Positions 47,370 through 58,200 of a DNA stretch of 64,000 nt are shown in pieces (the stretch's first letter is position 1; each line of letters starts with the position of its first letter). The notes beneath the pieces are model-generated. The model ran no database searches. It saw nothing but the letters and a program-made list of their open reading frames with translations, and was not told the origin of the DNA. Source of the DNA: Lyophyllum atratum (lineage: Eukaryota > Basidiomycota > Agaricomycetes > Agaricales > Lyophyllaceae); NCBI GenBank assembly GCA_014905825.1, contig JACGCN010000020.1:186001-250000 (forward strand). Direction: 5' to 3'. Made by a program: the position numbers and the translations under genes.

Positions 47370-47660
47370 TAGTGCGTGTCCGCCACAGTGAAGGAACGGA
47401 GACTCCTCGACATTCGCAAGAGCTTGTCGCAGGTGGCGCTTTTGTCCTTAGAAAGCGTACGGCGCGTATCTGCACACCTTGGAGACCAAGACTTGTATAG
47501 ACCATCCTGGTCTCCTCAAAATTCTCGAATACAACGCCTTTTCGGTCCTCCTCAACGACCCCTCGGCTGCCGTGCTCGATATCTCAACCTGCGCTTACGC
47601 CATTTCCTGGCCGGTGTCTACTTAGACGGGAAGACGCAATCGAACATGTGAATCGATGTG
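47370..47660 (+). pseudogene. F-box gene fragment related to the gene at 9381-12231
   Basis: One frame reads ATVKERRLLDIRKSLSQVAL, matching ATIKERKRLEAWELLLSKRG of the intact gene. After a frameshift near 47510, another frame reads KILEYNAFSVLLNDPSAAVL, matching LLHYEEFSALLNDTSEIDLT. The fragment corresponds to the start of exon 9. I see no other F-box exons around it. Confidence 0.7.
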
Positions 47661-48173
47661 ATCTCAGTGATATAGGGTCCGCAACGGCGAAGACTTTGGC
47701 TAAACCACTTGGGCTCAATCCCACATCGGCGTCTCCAGGCGACTTGGTTGAACGGCCGAACGCACGATCATACGCGCGAATGGTGTGAGCGAACACCAGG
47801 TGGCAGGTTAGAGATTACTCTAGGCGCCATTTAGGTGTAAGCGTTGCCACAGATCTAAGTGGCGTCCGTATGCCTTCCCCCGCCTCCTGAACCATTTCCA
47901 GGACAAGTGCAAGTATACAAATCAACCTTAGATCCTCGATTCGGAGTCCAACAGCAAGGGCATACAGAAAAAGCCGTGGCACTACCGTGACGAACCGTGT
48001 GTGGCTGTGTAGGTGCCGTGCGTGGGCTGTTTGCTGCCGTGCAGAACCGTGCCCGTCGTTCTCTGCTACCGTGCTGAGCAACTGTGTATGTTAGCATTAG
48101 TTCTTGAGTCTGATTTTCGTGTATTGTCGATATGTTTCAATTCTATTATGAGAGAATTTAGTATTCTATTTTT
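47661..48173. other. Spacer downstream of the protease/PHD gene
   Basis: No gene is seen. It presumably includes the 3' UTR of the minus-strand gene that ends at 48174. A triplicated GTGCCGTGC/GCCGTGC-like motif near 48013-48075 is the only local oddity. Confidence 0.35.
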
Positions 48174-51100
48174 CTATGTATCTACAGGCAAGCCCGAGCC
48201 TAGACAACACAGCACACTACTCAACTCGGAGCTACGGACACTACTTTCTCCCTTTTCCTTTTGGTCGCGGCTTTGGTCGTTCCCTGATGTCGGGGACAGG
48301 GGTGGGGCGCTTGATAGCAACAAACTTTGGTCCGAGCTTGATGTACTCATTAGTATTGGCTCCAGAAACGATTGTATAGGACCTACCTCGAGTTCGCCTT
48401 CACTCTCATCTCGATCTCCATGGTTCCAGTCCTCTGGTAGTCCTGAGTATGGATTCCAGCAGTCTTGGTGGTCTCCTGCATCCAATCCCCACTGGTGATG
48501 TCCCGCAATTCCTGCACGAACTGAGCGCTCAAACATTTGTACCTCCAAACGATCCAGGCACTCTCGGTCGACGTCAACATCAGTCCATGCTGAACTTGGC
48601 ACACCCGTCATTTGTAGTATCCATGCTTTTTGAAAGAGGGTGTATTTCTCCAACTTGTCATTTTTTGCATCCGCTTTGAGACGACTGGCAATGAAAGTTG
48701 TGTGGGCATGAGCGATGGGTAAGAGTCCAATCCATGTTCGTCGGAGCTTCTTGTCCTTGCTTATGTGAGCCTCAAACCAGTTTGCGATTCGAGCTCTCTC
48801 GATGATGGATAAGCTCCCCACATAAGGAACGAGGGCCTTGGTGATGTCCTTTTTCGCTTCCTCCAGCCACGCTTTCGCTGGGACGTCCTTACTGGATGTG
48901 CTGCTGGCATTCAACAACAGTGCGGAGAGGACTCCTTTTGAATCTGACAGTGCATCGTCGACTTCCTTTGTGTATGGAATGCTTGCCGGGTCAGATAAGA
49001 TATCCTCTGGCGTTTTGGCATCGAGGGCATGCATCCATTTACCGAGCTAGATGCAGGCATTTTTAGTTGAAGCATGGAGGGGATCCGTCGAAGCTGTCTC
49101 ACCCTGATTTTCCGCCTTTCAGTGCGGTTCATCCATAAGGAATCAACAATTTCTGACAGGGGCACAGTGGAGATGGTGTCAGGTACAATTCCGCTTGTCT
49201 CGAATTTGCAGCCTCTCCACCACCGAATGCGCCACTCATTACCCTCCTTCTCCCTTTGGATAAGCCGTGCAGGGTACCAAAAATTGCCGCAACGAGCAAG
49301 GACCCCACAACCTTCTCTGTAAATTATGTGAGTCCATTATCATTCGGATGGCACATGTTTCACTCACTTCAGGCGTTCCTTCAACAGCCGGTTCATTCCT
49401 GTATTTAATTCAAGTCTCCTGGAAGTATGAATGAGAAACGGTCCATGAATTCATATGCATCCATGCGAACTCACTTGCGTTCTGATGTGCGTGTAGATTT
49501 TTTGGGTAGCAACGGAGAACCTAGGCAAAGGTCGCACAAGAACGGATCCTGCTCGCTGAGCATGCTTGCTCTTCCTTCCTTCTGGCAGGCAACATGAGAC
49601 CAGTCACGACATTCGTCACATTGAATGGCTTTGCCCTCTATGGTATGATAAAGGATGTTTCCATCACCAACCAGCCCACACCGGCAGTTTAGGGAAAACT
49701 CAGAGTCCGGCTGTGACGAGTTCTGATCTTCTAAGCCATTGGATCGAGGTGGTAGTAGTGCGGGCGATTTCGAGCGATTTACTGTGTTCAGTACTGGTGG
49801 AGGAGACAATTTGAGTGGCGAGGATGGAGGGGAGGAGATTGGAGATGATGTATCTGCAAATATGGCACGCTGCAGTGGTGACGGATTATCGGGGAGCAAT
49901 CGCGATGTTTCTTCTTCAGATTCAGGTGAATCTATCTCAGAGTCGTCAAGGAATAGCTCAGTGTCTACCTCAGTAGGTAGATACTCTGCCGTTGGGCGCG
50001 TCTTCGGATTTGTCAACCAGAATCGTTTAGCCTTGTCGAGCTTCACCATGTCATCCGACATATAAGAGATTGAGGGCTCCTTTTTGAAGTGTTTTTCGGA
50101 GAATAAAAGGTGATGAACCTTTTGACATTCGGCAGATCGAAGTTTATAGAATTTTTGCTGCGCATCAAGTCCTCCGCGGAGCCGGTAATAGACTTGATAA
50201 ATCAGAAAATTTGGTGGGAGACATGGCTTCCGGCCTGTAAGATGGCTGGATATCATCGCACCCTCTTCTTGAAGACAAAGACCATCGTACTTCAGACCAT
50301 CATAGGTGAAGATTTTGCCCTGGGTGCCAGAGGTGTAGCGTGCAGCGAAGTGGTCACCGGACCGATTCAATAGTCCGTAACCCACCAGGTCGTATATTAT
50401 TCCATTGTCCTTTGCCGTGGGATCGTTATGGGGAAGAATCGTCTCAGGGAAATCCCATGTCTGCAATTTGAGTGATGGGCGTCTTTGAGATTCATCTTGT
50501 ATCTCGATACGCAAGGAGATGGGAATAGAGACTATGAGACGCTCGTAGTCATGGCGTGATCCAGTGCATAGAGCTTCTGCTCCATGAGAGCGCCAGCATG
50601 ATCTCCCATGCACAGCTGTCCTTTCAATAGCGAAGAAGTCTGCACAATAGGCGGAAAAATTGCCTCCATATTTCTTGTTGTCTGAGCGGCTGATGTAAAC
50701 CATTGCCTCACGGCGCGGCGTATCCGTAATTTGAATGTGTTGTCCTCCTGTGGCAACACTCCCAGTACAATGATTGACTTCAACCACAAGGAGTTGGAAG
50801 TATGACGTTGCAAGGAATCCTTTTTTTGATTTTTCCCTCCCCAAGAGATCATTTAACCACGACTAAGATACATAGATCTCGAGGTGAGTTTTGTATGAAT
50901 ATTCGAAAAACATTAAAGACTTACAATCAGCGGCTCGAATGTGTTGTCCTCATTAGCCAGTCCTTTATCCTTGAGAATCCCTCTAAAAGTCTCCCGTTGT
51001 ACTGCGAGAGCTGTGGCAGACACGTCGCTACTAGTTTCAAGAGATCTCCGTGACGAGAGCGCATCATATAGTCCATACAGTCCTGATCCAGGATGTAGAA

Positions 51101-51334
51101 CTTTACAGATTCGCGAATACTCGTCGAAGTCAGGAATTAATGTTGCATATAGCAACTCGAGAGATGTATCGATCCAGCAGGAGTTTGCATGCCATGGGTA
51201 GCTTTGAGGTCCAAAGGTCTTCGTATCAGGTTTTCCTGTCTTCCTCAGTGTCTTCGCATCGCTTTTACTTGCTATACCTGAGGTCTTTTGCTTCTTGGAT
51301 GCAAGGAGCTCTTTACTAGTATTTGGAGGACGCC
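48174..51334 (-). pseudogene. Ubiquitin-specific-protease-like protein with PHD finger: 3' part, split by the LTR element
   Basis: The gene runs on the minus strand from beyond 64000, but a retrotransposon separates its 5' end (63894-64000) from this part. Exons here: 51334-50925, 50862 to about 49475, 49418-49368, 49316-49103 and 49046-48174. The first carries YPWHANSCWIDTSLELLYAT, which resembles the USP (C19) Cys box with catalytic Cys. The second carries YDLVGYGLLNRSGDHFAARYTS, resembling the USP His box, and then a Ser/Pro-rich linker. It ends in a PHD-type finger: CRCG..IQCDECRDWSHVACQ..FLCDLC. The fourth holds NFWYPARLIQRE..WRIRWWRG, a chromatin-reader-like pattern. The last is a 291-codon acidic tail. 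Deubiquitinase activity is inferred, not shown. I believe such genes are multicopy in agaricomycetes, but cannot verify this here. Confidence 0.75.
51330..51334. repeat. Target-site duplication, left copy (ACGCC)
   Basis: ACGCC directly precedes the left LTR and is repeated directly after the right LTR at 63894-63898. A 5-bp duplication is typical of Ty3/Gypsy integration. Confidence 0.95.
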
Positions 51335-51799
51335 TGTGATACAGCTGGTCCGGATGGGCTTCTCGCGTGAGGAAGACTCGAGCTATTCGCTCCTCAATGC
51401 GCCTTACCTCGAGGGAGGTCGGCGCGGAGAGAGGGCGTAATAGCGAGGGGTCGGGACGGCGGCTCGAAGGAGCGCCTGTCCGAGACAGAACGGCCTTGTA
51501 ACCCTAGGTAGGGGTGTTGTCATCCGACACCGGAGCTCTGTAAGCCTGAGCGAGGCGTGCTGTCACCCTGCACAGGGCCCGGTGGCCTCCGGGGTCGAGC
51601 CATCGCGTGTCTTGCTGTAGCAAGCGAGAACGCGAAATAGAGATGATGATATTTAATGATGAAGTCCCTAAAGGACGTGCTAGCGAAGATACACAAGAGA
51701 CATGTAAATATATACAAACAAAAGGGCTCTCGGCCCGGTCGTGCACGCGTCAGAGTAATCCCACGAGTCTGCTATCTAGGGTAGCACACCGTCGTCACA
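51335..51799 (-). repeat. 3' LTR (465 bp)
   Basis: Starts TGTGATACAG and ends CGTCGTCACA, so both ends carry the TG..CA rule with TGTGA/TCACA inverted termini. It is the same length as the right LTR. Reading them side by side I find one difference (A at 51622, G at 63716). It is 3' relative to the minus-strand ORFs. Confidence 0.96.
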
Positions 51800-52415
51800 G
51801 TGCCCCCCCGCGTGGAAGACTGGAGCCGGGTGACCCCTGCTCATCCCTGTCCTCCGAAGCGCCTCGTCCGTAATGTTCGTCGTAGGTGCCGTCCTCAATC
51901 GCGCGACGAATGAGTGTCTTTGTATGCTTGCGGCCCGCCCGATGTGGCTTCTTTGAGCGTTGTGACTGCCCTGAGGTCGCGCCCCCCGCCATCGTAACCG
52001 ACCCGCTTGCAGGCGCGGAGTGACCTTGCGAGAGGCGATGCGCCAGTCCGACACCCATCCTGGCAGCCAAGGAAGGCTGCGATGTGCTCGCGGCTTGGAA
52101 GCGCGTGGCCAATGGCACCGTGCCGGACAGGCGATCGCGCAAAGGCCTCTGGGGAGAAGGGTCCGTTAAGCGCGACATTAGAGGGCGTGGGGGAGGAGTA
52201 GGCACTGCAGGAGGAACCAATGGCACGCGAGTAGAGGAGCCCGAAGCTACTGCGTTGAAACTGAGGGCGCTGCTATGGCAGGAGACGGGACTGAGGAGGC
52301 GTTTGAACGACGAGAGCGGATGGTCTCGCGTGTCGACGTTTCCGGGGAGGGAGAGCGTTGGTAGGAGCGGGACCGGAGGTACGGCGAACGACGACGTGAG
52401 GAAGATGGCGACCAA
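51795..52415 (-). CDS. Fourth retrotransposon ORF, -1 frame relative to the 871-codon ORF
   Basis: An open frame of at least 206 codons that overlaps the end of the preceding ORF by 169 nt and lies in its -1 frame. It has no obvious ATG at its start; the first codons shown would begin with TTG. It is Ser/Pro/Arg-rich, with a basic segment QSQRSKKPHRAGRKHTKTLI near its end. The polypurine tract encodes the Gly-Gly before the terminal Ala-Leu, and its TGA stop (51797-51795) is formed by the first bases of the 3' LTR. It may be made by frameshifting or by splicing, or not translated at all. Confidence 0.4.
   Translation of the reverse strand: MVAIFLTSSFAVPPVPLLPTLSLPGNVDTRDHPLSSFKRLLSPVSCHSSALSFNAVASGSSTRVPLVPPAVPTPPPRPLMSRLTDPSPQRPLRDRLSGTVPLATRFQAASTSQPSLAARMGVGLAHRLSQGHSAPASGSVTMAGGATSGQSQRSKKPHRAGRKHTKTLIRRAIEDGTYDEHYGRGASEDRDEQGSPGSSLPRGGAL
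51802..51812 (-). promoter_or_regulatory. Polypurine tract for plus-strand priming
   Basis: On the element's coding strand GCGGGGGGGCAC lies immediately before the 3' LTR, with seven G in a row (51803-51809). This is the expected site of the PPT. It is unusually G-only and short. Confidence 0.65.
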
Positions 52416-54862
52416 TGGCGACCCGGACTAAGCTGGCGCCTGTGACCCGCATAAGGGGACGGCGACCTGCGAGAACGGAAAGGAGATTGAGACCGCTTGC
52501 GGGAATCAGTCCCGCGTCTTACAGCCCGAGGAAAGTCGGAGCTGGTACGTTCTTTCCCTTTTCTCGAGCGCCTTGCCCCGTACGAAGGTGACAAACGCGA
52601 TCTGCTGCGCGATCGTAAAGTTCGGGGTCGCGAGTACCCTCCGTCGGAAGGGAACCGTCCGCTCGGGGGCCCCCGAGAACGCCCGCGAGAAACGGCCTCA
52701 GGGAGGTTTCGCAGGGGAGGGGGCGACCATTGATCTGTTTGCATGGGACTGCGAGGCGACGCAGGGGAGACGGGATCTGGTTGGACAGGGGCGGCCCACA
52801 AATGTACTGCCGCTGCAAAGGCCCGCTCAAAGTCAACCTTCGTAGCCCACTGCAGAGTAGCTAGAGGGCCTCCAGAAGTAGGTCCCACATAGGCTAAACG
52901 CAGGGCTTGCGCGCTGTCCTCGGAGGATGCTGAGATCCAGACCGTATGGCCGAAGTCGGTACTCGCTGTCGCCCGATCAATCGTCAGGGCGATGCTCAGG
53001 AGGTGAATATCCGGCCGGTCCACCGCTAGGCTCAAGAGACTATCCTTTATCACTGCCCAAGTCGTCGACGTTGGAAAGGCGGTGGAGCGCAGATAGGATG
53101 AAGCCGCAAGGACAGGAGTAGTCGAAGTGGTGTGGACAGGGGAAGCCCTTGGCGAAGAACCAAAGGACAAAGCGAAATCTTCCATTTCCGCGTCGCCGCC
53201 TCCTTGAGCGTTTTGTCCGCTCAATGGCGTATCGACGGGCACTCCTTCGCTCGAAAAGGGGACCAAAGTAGCGACATCTAAGCGAGGACGGGGAGGTAGA
53301 TCGGACTCGAGCGGTTCTGGGATCCGTACAGGGAGGTCGGACATCGCCGGGTACTCACTGTGATAAAGCCATCGGGATCCGACGACCTCACCTGCTAGCC
53401 CCTGGTAACGTGATCTAGGAGCTGGACGACCGTATTTACCTTCCCCGACTGTGCCGGACGGAGGGGGAGGCAAGGTATCGTAATGAATCCTCCGCTGGTT
53501 ATGGCGGTCATACACGCTGTAGTCATACCCCTCCACTTCCGGGTTCTTCCTTCCAACTTCCGTGCAAACTTCCCAATCGTCCGTGATCCATCGACTCCAC
53601 GAGCCGTTAGGTCTGTTGTTAAACAGCGCCGGCGGTTTAATCCACGGTTCCCGATCAGAATAAAGCTGGACACGCTCTAGAGGAGCGGCCTCGCAGTCAG
53701 GACTGATCTGGGGTCCCGAGGGTTCTTCGAGGGGCGATTCGAGGAGTGGGGAATTTCCACGGATTGGCGAGGGAGGCGGTGGTGAATCCGAGTACCCCAC
53801 TAACGGTCCCCTCCATCGTTGATTCGGAGGGAAGGAGGCGCGGTGGAACTCGGGAGTAGCCGGCGGAAGAAGTTGAGGAAAAAGAGGAGGATGGTAAGAG
53901 GCCCGCGAACTAAGGTTCCTTAAGGCGACGTGGTCGTAGGGATGGTGCTCCTTCGACAATGCTTCAGCGTCGGTTCCTTCCCACCAGTGACAATGAGGGC
54001 GGGGGGGGTCGGGGTAAGGGTCAAAGTAGATCTCATCCTGGTCTAAGAGATGGGCCACGAAGCATGGGATAGCTTGGCTGAGCAGCCATAGCGACTGGGT
54101 TGTCCATCTGCCATTTATCCATGCCCCAAAGTAGTCGTCGGAAGCTGAAGGAACTCCCGTGCTTCGTACTCGAGCTATGGAGGCATTCCACTCTTCCGTC
54201 GACAGCCTGTAAGTGAATTCGAGCCAAGCAGCTTTCTCCTTGAGGCCTCTCAATACCGAGGCGCCCTGATCTACCGCATCAGCCCAGGTCTTCACTTGCA
54301 CCAGGGATTCTACGTCAGACGGTTTGGGGTCGCGAGGGCGTAGGTCCCAGAACCTGATGTAGGCACCACGTACTTCATCACTGCGGGAGGCTATCTGCCG
54401 ATCGAGGTCCGCCACACGAGCCCGTAGGCGGTCCAAATAATCCGGCCTGAAACAGCCCGTGTCCTGGTCTAACGATATCCATTGTTTTGTCAGGAATTCG
54501 TATTCCGGCATCTCTCCGCGACGTTCGTAGCCTATCTTGGGACGTAAGCAGAGCGCCCTCCAGATACGTTCGCTCGCCATTTGGGGTGCTACCGTCCAAT
54601 CAAAACGTCCTAACGACCCATCGAATCGTCGTTGCCGGATGTTAGTAGACGGGATAGTAGAGTGGCCGGGAGGAGCGACGCCCGGGAGGAAAGCGGTGAC
54701 GGTAGAGTTAGGAGACCACGCGAGGTATTGTTCCTTAAGAGTGCAGCCGTTGTATTGGGAGAAAGGGGGGATGTCGAACTGTAACGAATCGTCCACGTTA
54801 GGCGCCGCGTAGAAATCCGCGAGGCTAGATAGTCGGGGAGTAGGGAAACGGCGAGAGTCCAT
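52247..54862 (-). CDS. Extra retrotransposon ORF (871 codons) with RS-rich C-terminus
   Basis: Lies between pol and the 3' LTR, the position where env-like or accessory genes occur in some Gypsy elements. It starts MDSRRFPTPRLSSLADFYAA. I see no signal peptide or transmembrane segment, so it is not env-like. The N-terminal half has tryptophan-rich, globular-looking stretches (EWNASIARVR, DDYFGAWINGRWTTQSLWLL, PHCHWWEGTDAEALSKEHHP), and the middle is proline-rich. The final ~150 residues are an arginine/serine-rich domain with many RS/SR dipeptides (RTLRSRSRSRLSPSYG, RSPYLRSRSYQRSPSPE), as in SR splicing factors. The function is unknown. RNA binding, or a nucleocapsid- or splicing-related role, is only a guess from composition. 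Confidence 0.75.
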   Translation of the reverse strand: MDSRRFPTPRLSSLADFYAAPNVDDSLQFDIPPFSQYNGCTLKEQYLAWSPNSTVTAFLPGVAPPGHSTIPSTNIRQRRFDGSLGRFDWTVAPQMASERIWRALCLRPKIGYERRGEMPEYEFLTKQWISLDQDTGCFRPDYLDRLRARVADLDRQIASRSDEVRGAYIRFWDLRPRDPKPSDVESLVQVKTWADAVDQGASVLRGLKEKAAWLEFTYRLSTEEWNASIARVRSTGVPSASDDYFGAWINGRWTTQSLWLLSQAIPCFVAHLLDQDEIYFDPYPDPPRPHCHWWEGTDAEALSKEHHPYDHVALRNLSSRASYHPPLFPQLLPPATPEFHRASFPPNQRWRGPLVGYSDSPPPPSPIRGNSPLLESPLEEPSGPQISPDCEAAPLERVQLYSDREPWIKPPALFNNRPNGSWSRWITDDWEVCTEVGRKNPEVEGYDYSVYDRHNQRRIHYDTLPPPPSGTVGEGKYGRPAPRSRYQGLAGEVVGSRWLYHSEYPAMSDLPVRIPEPLESDLPPRPRLDVATLVPFSSEGVPVDTPLSGQNAQGGGDAEMEDFALSFGSSPRASPVHTTSTTPVLAASSYLRSTAFPTSTTWAVIKDSLLSLAVDRPDIHLLSIALTIDRATASTDFGHTVWISASSEDSAQALRLAYVGPTSGGPLATLQWATKVDFERAFAAAVHLWAAPVQPDPVSPASPRSPMQTDQWSPPPLRNLPEAVSRGRSRGPPSGRFPSDGGYSRPRTLRSRSRSRLSPSYGARRSRKGKERTSSDFPRAVRRGTDSRKRSQSPFRSRRSPSPYAGHRRQLSPGRHWSPSSSRRRSPYLRSRSYQRSPSPETSTRETIRSRRSNASSVPSPAIAAPSVSTQ

Positions 54863-54925
54863 GGCCGAAGCGAATTATAGTGTAAGGTTGGTAGAACTTT
54901 GATTAAAATGGAGCACCCAAACGCG

Positions 54926-55153
54926 CCCCGGCAGGTAACGAAGTTACAGCCTTGAACGAGCTGGTATAAGGAAGTAGCTATCTAAGGTAGGGGGTATCAG
55001 GCTCCGGCAAATACTCAGGGTACAGCCTTGAGCTAGGACATAGGAAAAAAAGAAACCCACCCCGGCTAATATTCGAGATACAGCCTTGGGCGAGTGCGAA
55101 AGCGGTAGAACAGTGACTGCCCCGGCACGTATACGAGATACAGCCTTGAGCGG
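54926..55153. repeat. Four degenerate ~35-nt repeats between pol and the third ORF
   Basis: Copies at 54926-54960, 55003-55037, 55060-55094 and 55119-55153 share CCCCGGC, about 4 variable bases, TA..CGAG, then TACAGCCTTG and a G-rich end. Spacings are 77, 57 and 59 nt. They occupy nearly all of the only non-coding gap inside the element, between the pol stop (55244) and the next ATG (54862). On the RNA strand the core reads CAAGGCTGTA. They may be a cis-acting RNA signal. Confidence 0.85.
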
Positions 55154-55243
55154 TCGAGAAAAGATAGAGTAGGAATGAGGAAGTTAAGATTGAAACTCAG
55201 CCAGCAACAACTGGCCATAAGCACGGAATTATCCGGGCATTCA

Positions 55244-58200
55244 TCACGTGAGACTCGCCATCGCGTGATACTCGCGCCTCAAGGCAGGCGCGTTTCTAAG
55301 GTCGTATTCGGATACCCAGCTATCCTCTGTAGGGTCGTATCCCTTCCAGCGGATAAGGTACATTCGTCGATTGGCTTTTCTTCGTGAATCAATTCGATGG
55401 CCTAATATGGCTTCGACTTCATATTCTTCCGTGGCTAGGAAGTCGCGAGTGGGGGGGAGCGTGGATCGCTCTCCAAATTTAGGGTCGGATGGCGTATAGC
55501 GCCGTAGATGTTGTAGATTGAATACTGGGTGCATGGGATATGTGTCGGGGAGTCGTAACCGGTAGACCATAGGGTTAACCTTTTCAAGGACTTCAAAGGG
55601 GCCGATTGTGCGTTGTATAAGTTTACGACCGGTACCTTTGACGTCGACTAGTTCGAGAGAGTGAGGATTGACCAGAGCCCAATCACCTAAGTCGAATTCG
55701 ACTATGGGTCGTCGCCCTTTGTTGTAAGCACGGGCTTGACGTTCTTGGGCTCGGATAACGGAGTCGCGAGCGTTTTTACGATGTAGTTCCATTTCTTCAA
55801 CAAAAGTTTCTCCCTTTTGGCTGGGCAAGAAGGGACGTGAGACTGGATCGTTTTGTGGCGCTACAACTCCCGCGGTAGTTTGCGGTTTGTAACCCATGAG
55901 CAGGAAATTTGGTGAATAAGAGGTTGAGGAATGGACGGAGGAGTTGTAGGCGTGAGCTAAGGCAGATAACCACTGAGCCCAGGACGAACGATCTGTGGCA
56001 ACGTAAGCGCGCAGCATTTGTTCAATCATGGCATTCAGCACTTCCGTCTGTCCGTCCGTTTGAGGGTGATGAGCCGAAGACAGAGCCATAACGCTGCCAT
56101 AACTTTCTACGACCGAGCGCCAGAAGGCCGTTGACCAACGGCGATCTCGATCAGCAATTATGCGTTCGGGTAGTCCATACACGTTAGCGACGCGTTCGAC
56201 AAAGATTTTAGCGAATCCTTCCTGCGAAAGTTCTTCGTGGGTCGGGATGAAGAGGGCGTACTTGGTTAGTTTGTCGATAATCGCTAGTATAGCGGTGTAT
56301 TTCAAGTCCCCAGAAGGAGGGAGGCCAGTGATAAGGTCTAAGGAGACGGTGGCGAAGGGTCTAGCGGGAACGTGCGCAGGTCGCAGGCCACCCATCTGGC
56401 GACGGTGATCCGTTTTGATCTTTTGACAGATGTCGCACGACGCTGTGTACTCGTGAACATCGGCAAACATGCGGGGCCAGAAGAAGAGTTCCTTGAGCCT
56501 CGCCAGGAACCTTCGAGGTCCGGCGTGGGCACTTTCAAAAGGGGATTCATGTATCCACCGAAGAACATAGTTAACTTCTCCCTTTGGTACGCATAGTCTG
56601 GCGTTCCAGTCGGCGTCAATGAAATATAGGAGGCCGTTACTCCCCTTTTGGTATCGCGATGGCGTGAGGACCTTGTTCGGGTTCGGAACTTCTTCTATGT
56701 AATTATTCTTAAATGCTGGATCGTCCTTGTAGGCCTGCGCGAACCTCTTGATCATTTCGGGATTCATGGAAATGAGCAAATGCGACTTTTTGGACCAATC
56801 GTCTTCTGGTTCTTCGACCGGCGGTTTCACTCCCGTCGGGTAAGTCCAAGGGTCATTATTTGGGAAAGGCAGATCGTCCGGTTCTGCCAAGTCGGCTCCA
56901 GCAGGGACGCTAGACGGGTTAGGTAGATCGTCCGATTCTGCTGAGTCGGCTCCAGCGGGGACGCTAGATGGGTTAACTCGGCCGCCTGTAGCCTCGGAGG
57001 AAAGGTCCTCTCCTTGGCCCGGCGTTTCACGAGCAACTCGTTTGGTAGCGCTACGCGTTTGTATAGGATGGCTTTCCTTGTCAATGATATCTTCCCACCA
57101 CCAAACTGTAAAGGCGGCTTTCTTGGCTGGAGCATGAGAACCAGCGTCTTCCGCTGATTGAGCGATGTTCTGAGCCTCCTCATCGGGAATGATTGGGAGA
57201 ATGTCGTCTCTTAAAGGAGAGTTGTGCTGCGGAATCCTTGGTAGTCGGGATAAAGGATCGACGTTCGAATGAATCCGCCCCGGGCGATGCACGATCTTTA
57301 GCCCTGGATACGCGGCATATACTGCCCCCCACGCAGCCAATCTCCTGTTGGTGTTTTCGTAGATACGGGCCCATTGCAATGCGGCGTGATCCGTAATTAA
57401 GATAACGGTTTCGCCTTCAATGAACGGTTGGAACTTGACGAGGGCTTCCTTAGCGCCTAAGGCCTCTCGCTCCGTAGCACTGTAATTCCGTTCTGCTTGG
57501 TGAAGAGTTCGGCTCCAATAGCATATGACGCGTTCAACGCGTACAACTGTGTCGTCGAGGGTGAGACCCCAGGGGGTACGGGTAGTAAGTCCCTCGTCGA
57601 CGTCCTTCGACAATACCGGCACGAGGCTGGGGACGTCCGCCCCCGCGTCCCAAGCCTTACAGAGGCGGTCGTACATTGGAGTGCCCTTCAAATCATTAAC
57701 CGCTATGGCCTGTACTTGCTGAAGACTGGCGCCGAGCGCGAAGTCGGAAGCATCGGTATAGAGGCGATAAGGCTGACCGCGTTCGGGATGCCCTAGCACC
57801 GGGGCGCTAGAGAGAGCGTTCTTGACTTGGTCAAACGCTATCTCGTGCTCAGCGGTCCAAGTCCATCGGACGCCCTTGCGCAGCAGGGCGAAAAGCGGAG
57901 CGGCGATAAAGGAATAGAAAGGGACGTATGACGAGAAGTATACAACCATACCGAGGAATTTCTGTAAATCTGCCATGGATCGGGGCCTCGCTAGGTCAAT
58001 GATAGCGCTAACCTTCTCCTGATGTGTAGAAAGGCCGAGGCGGGACACTTTCTGTCCTAAAAGCAGAATGGACGCGTAACCGACGAAACATTTCGGGGGA
58101 GATAGGGTGATGCCGGCAGCCGCAATAGCGCCTAGCACATTATCCAAATGAACCAAGTGATCATCCCAAGATTTTGAGAACACCACTATGTCGTCGATAT

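Noticed and set aside
48013..48075. GCCGTGC-type short repeats as a possible protein-binding array
   Set aside because: Only three loose copies with variable spacing. Too little to claim an element.
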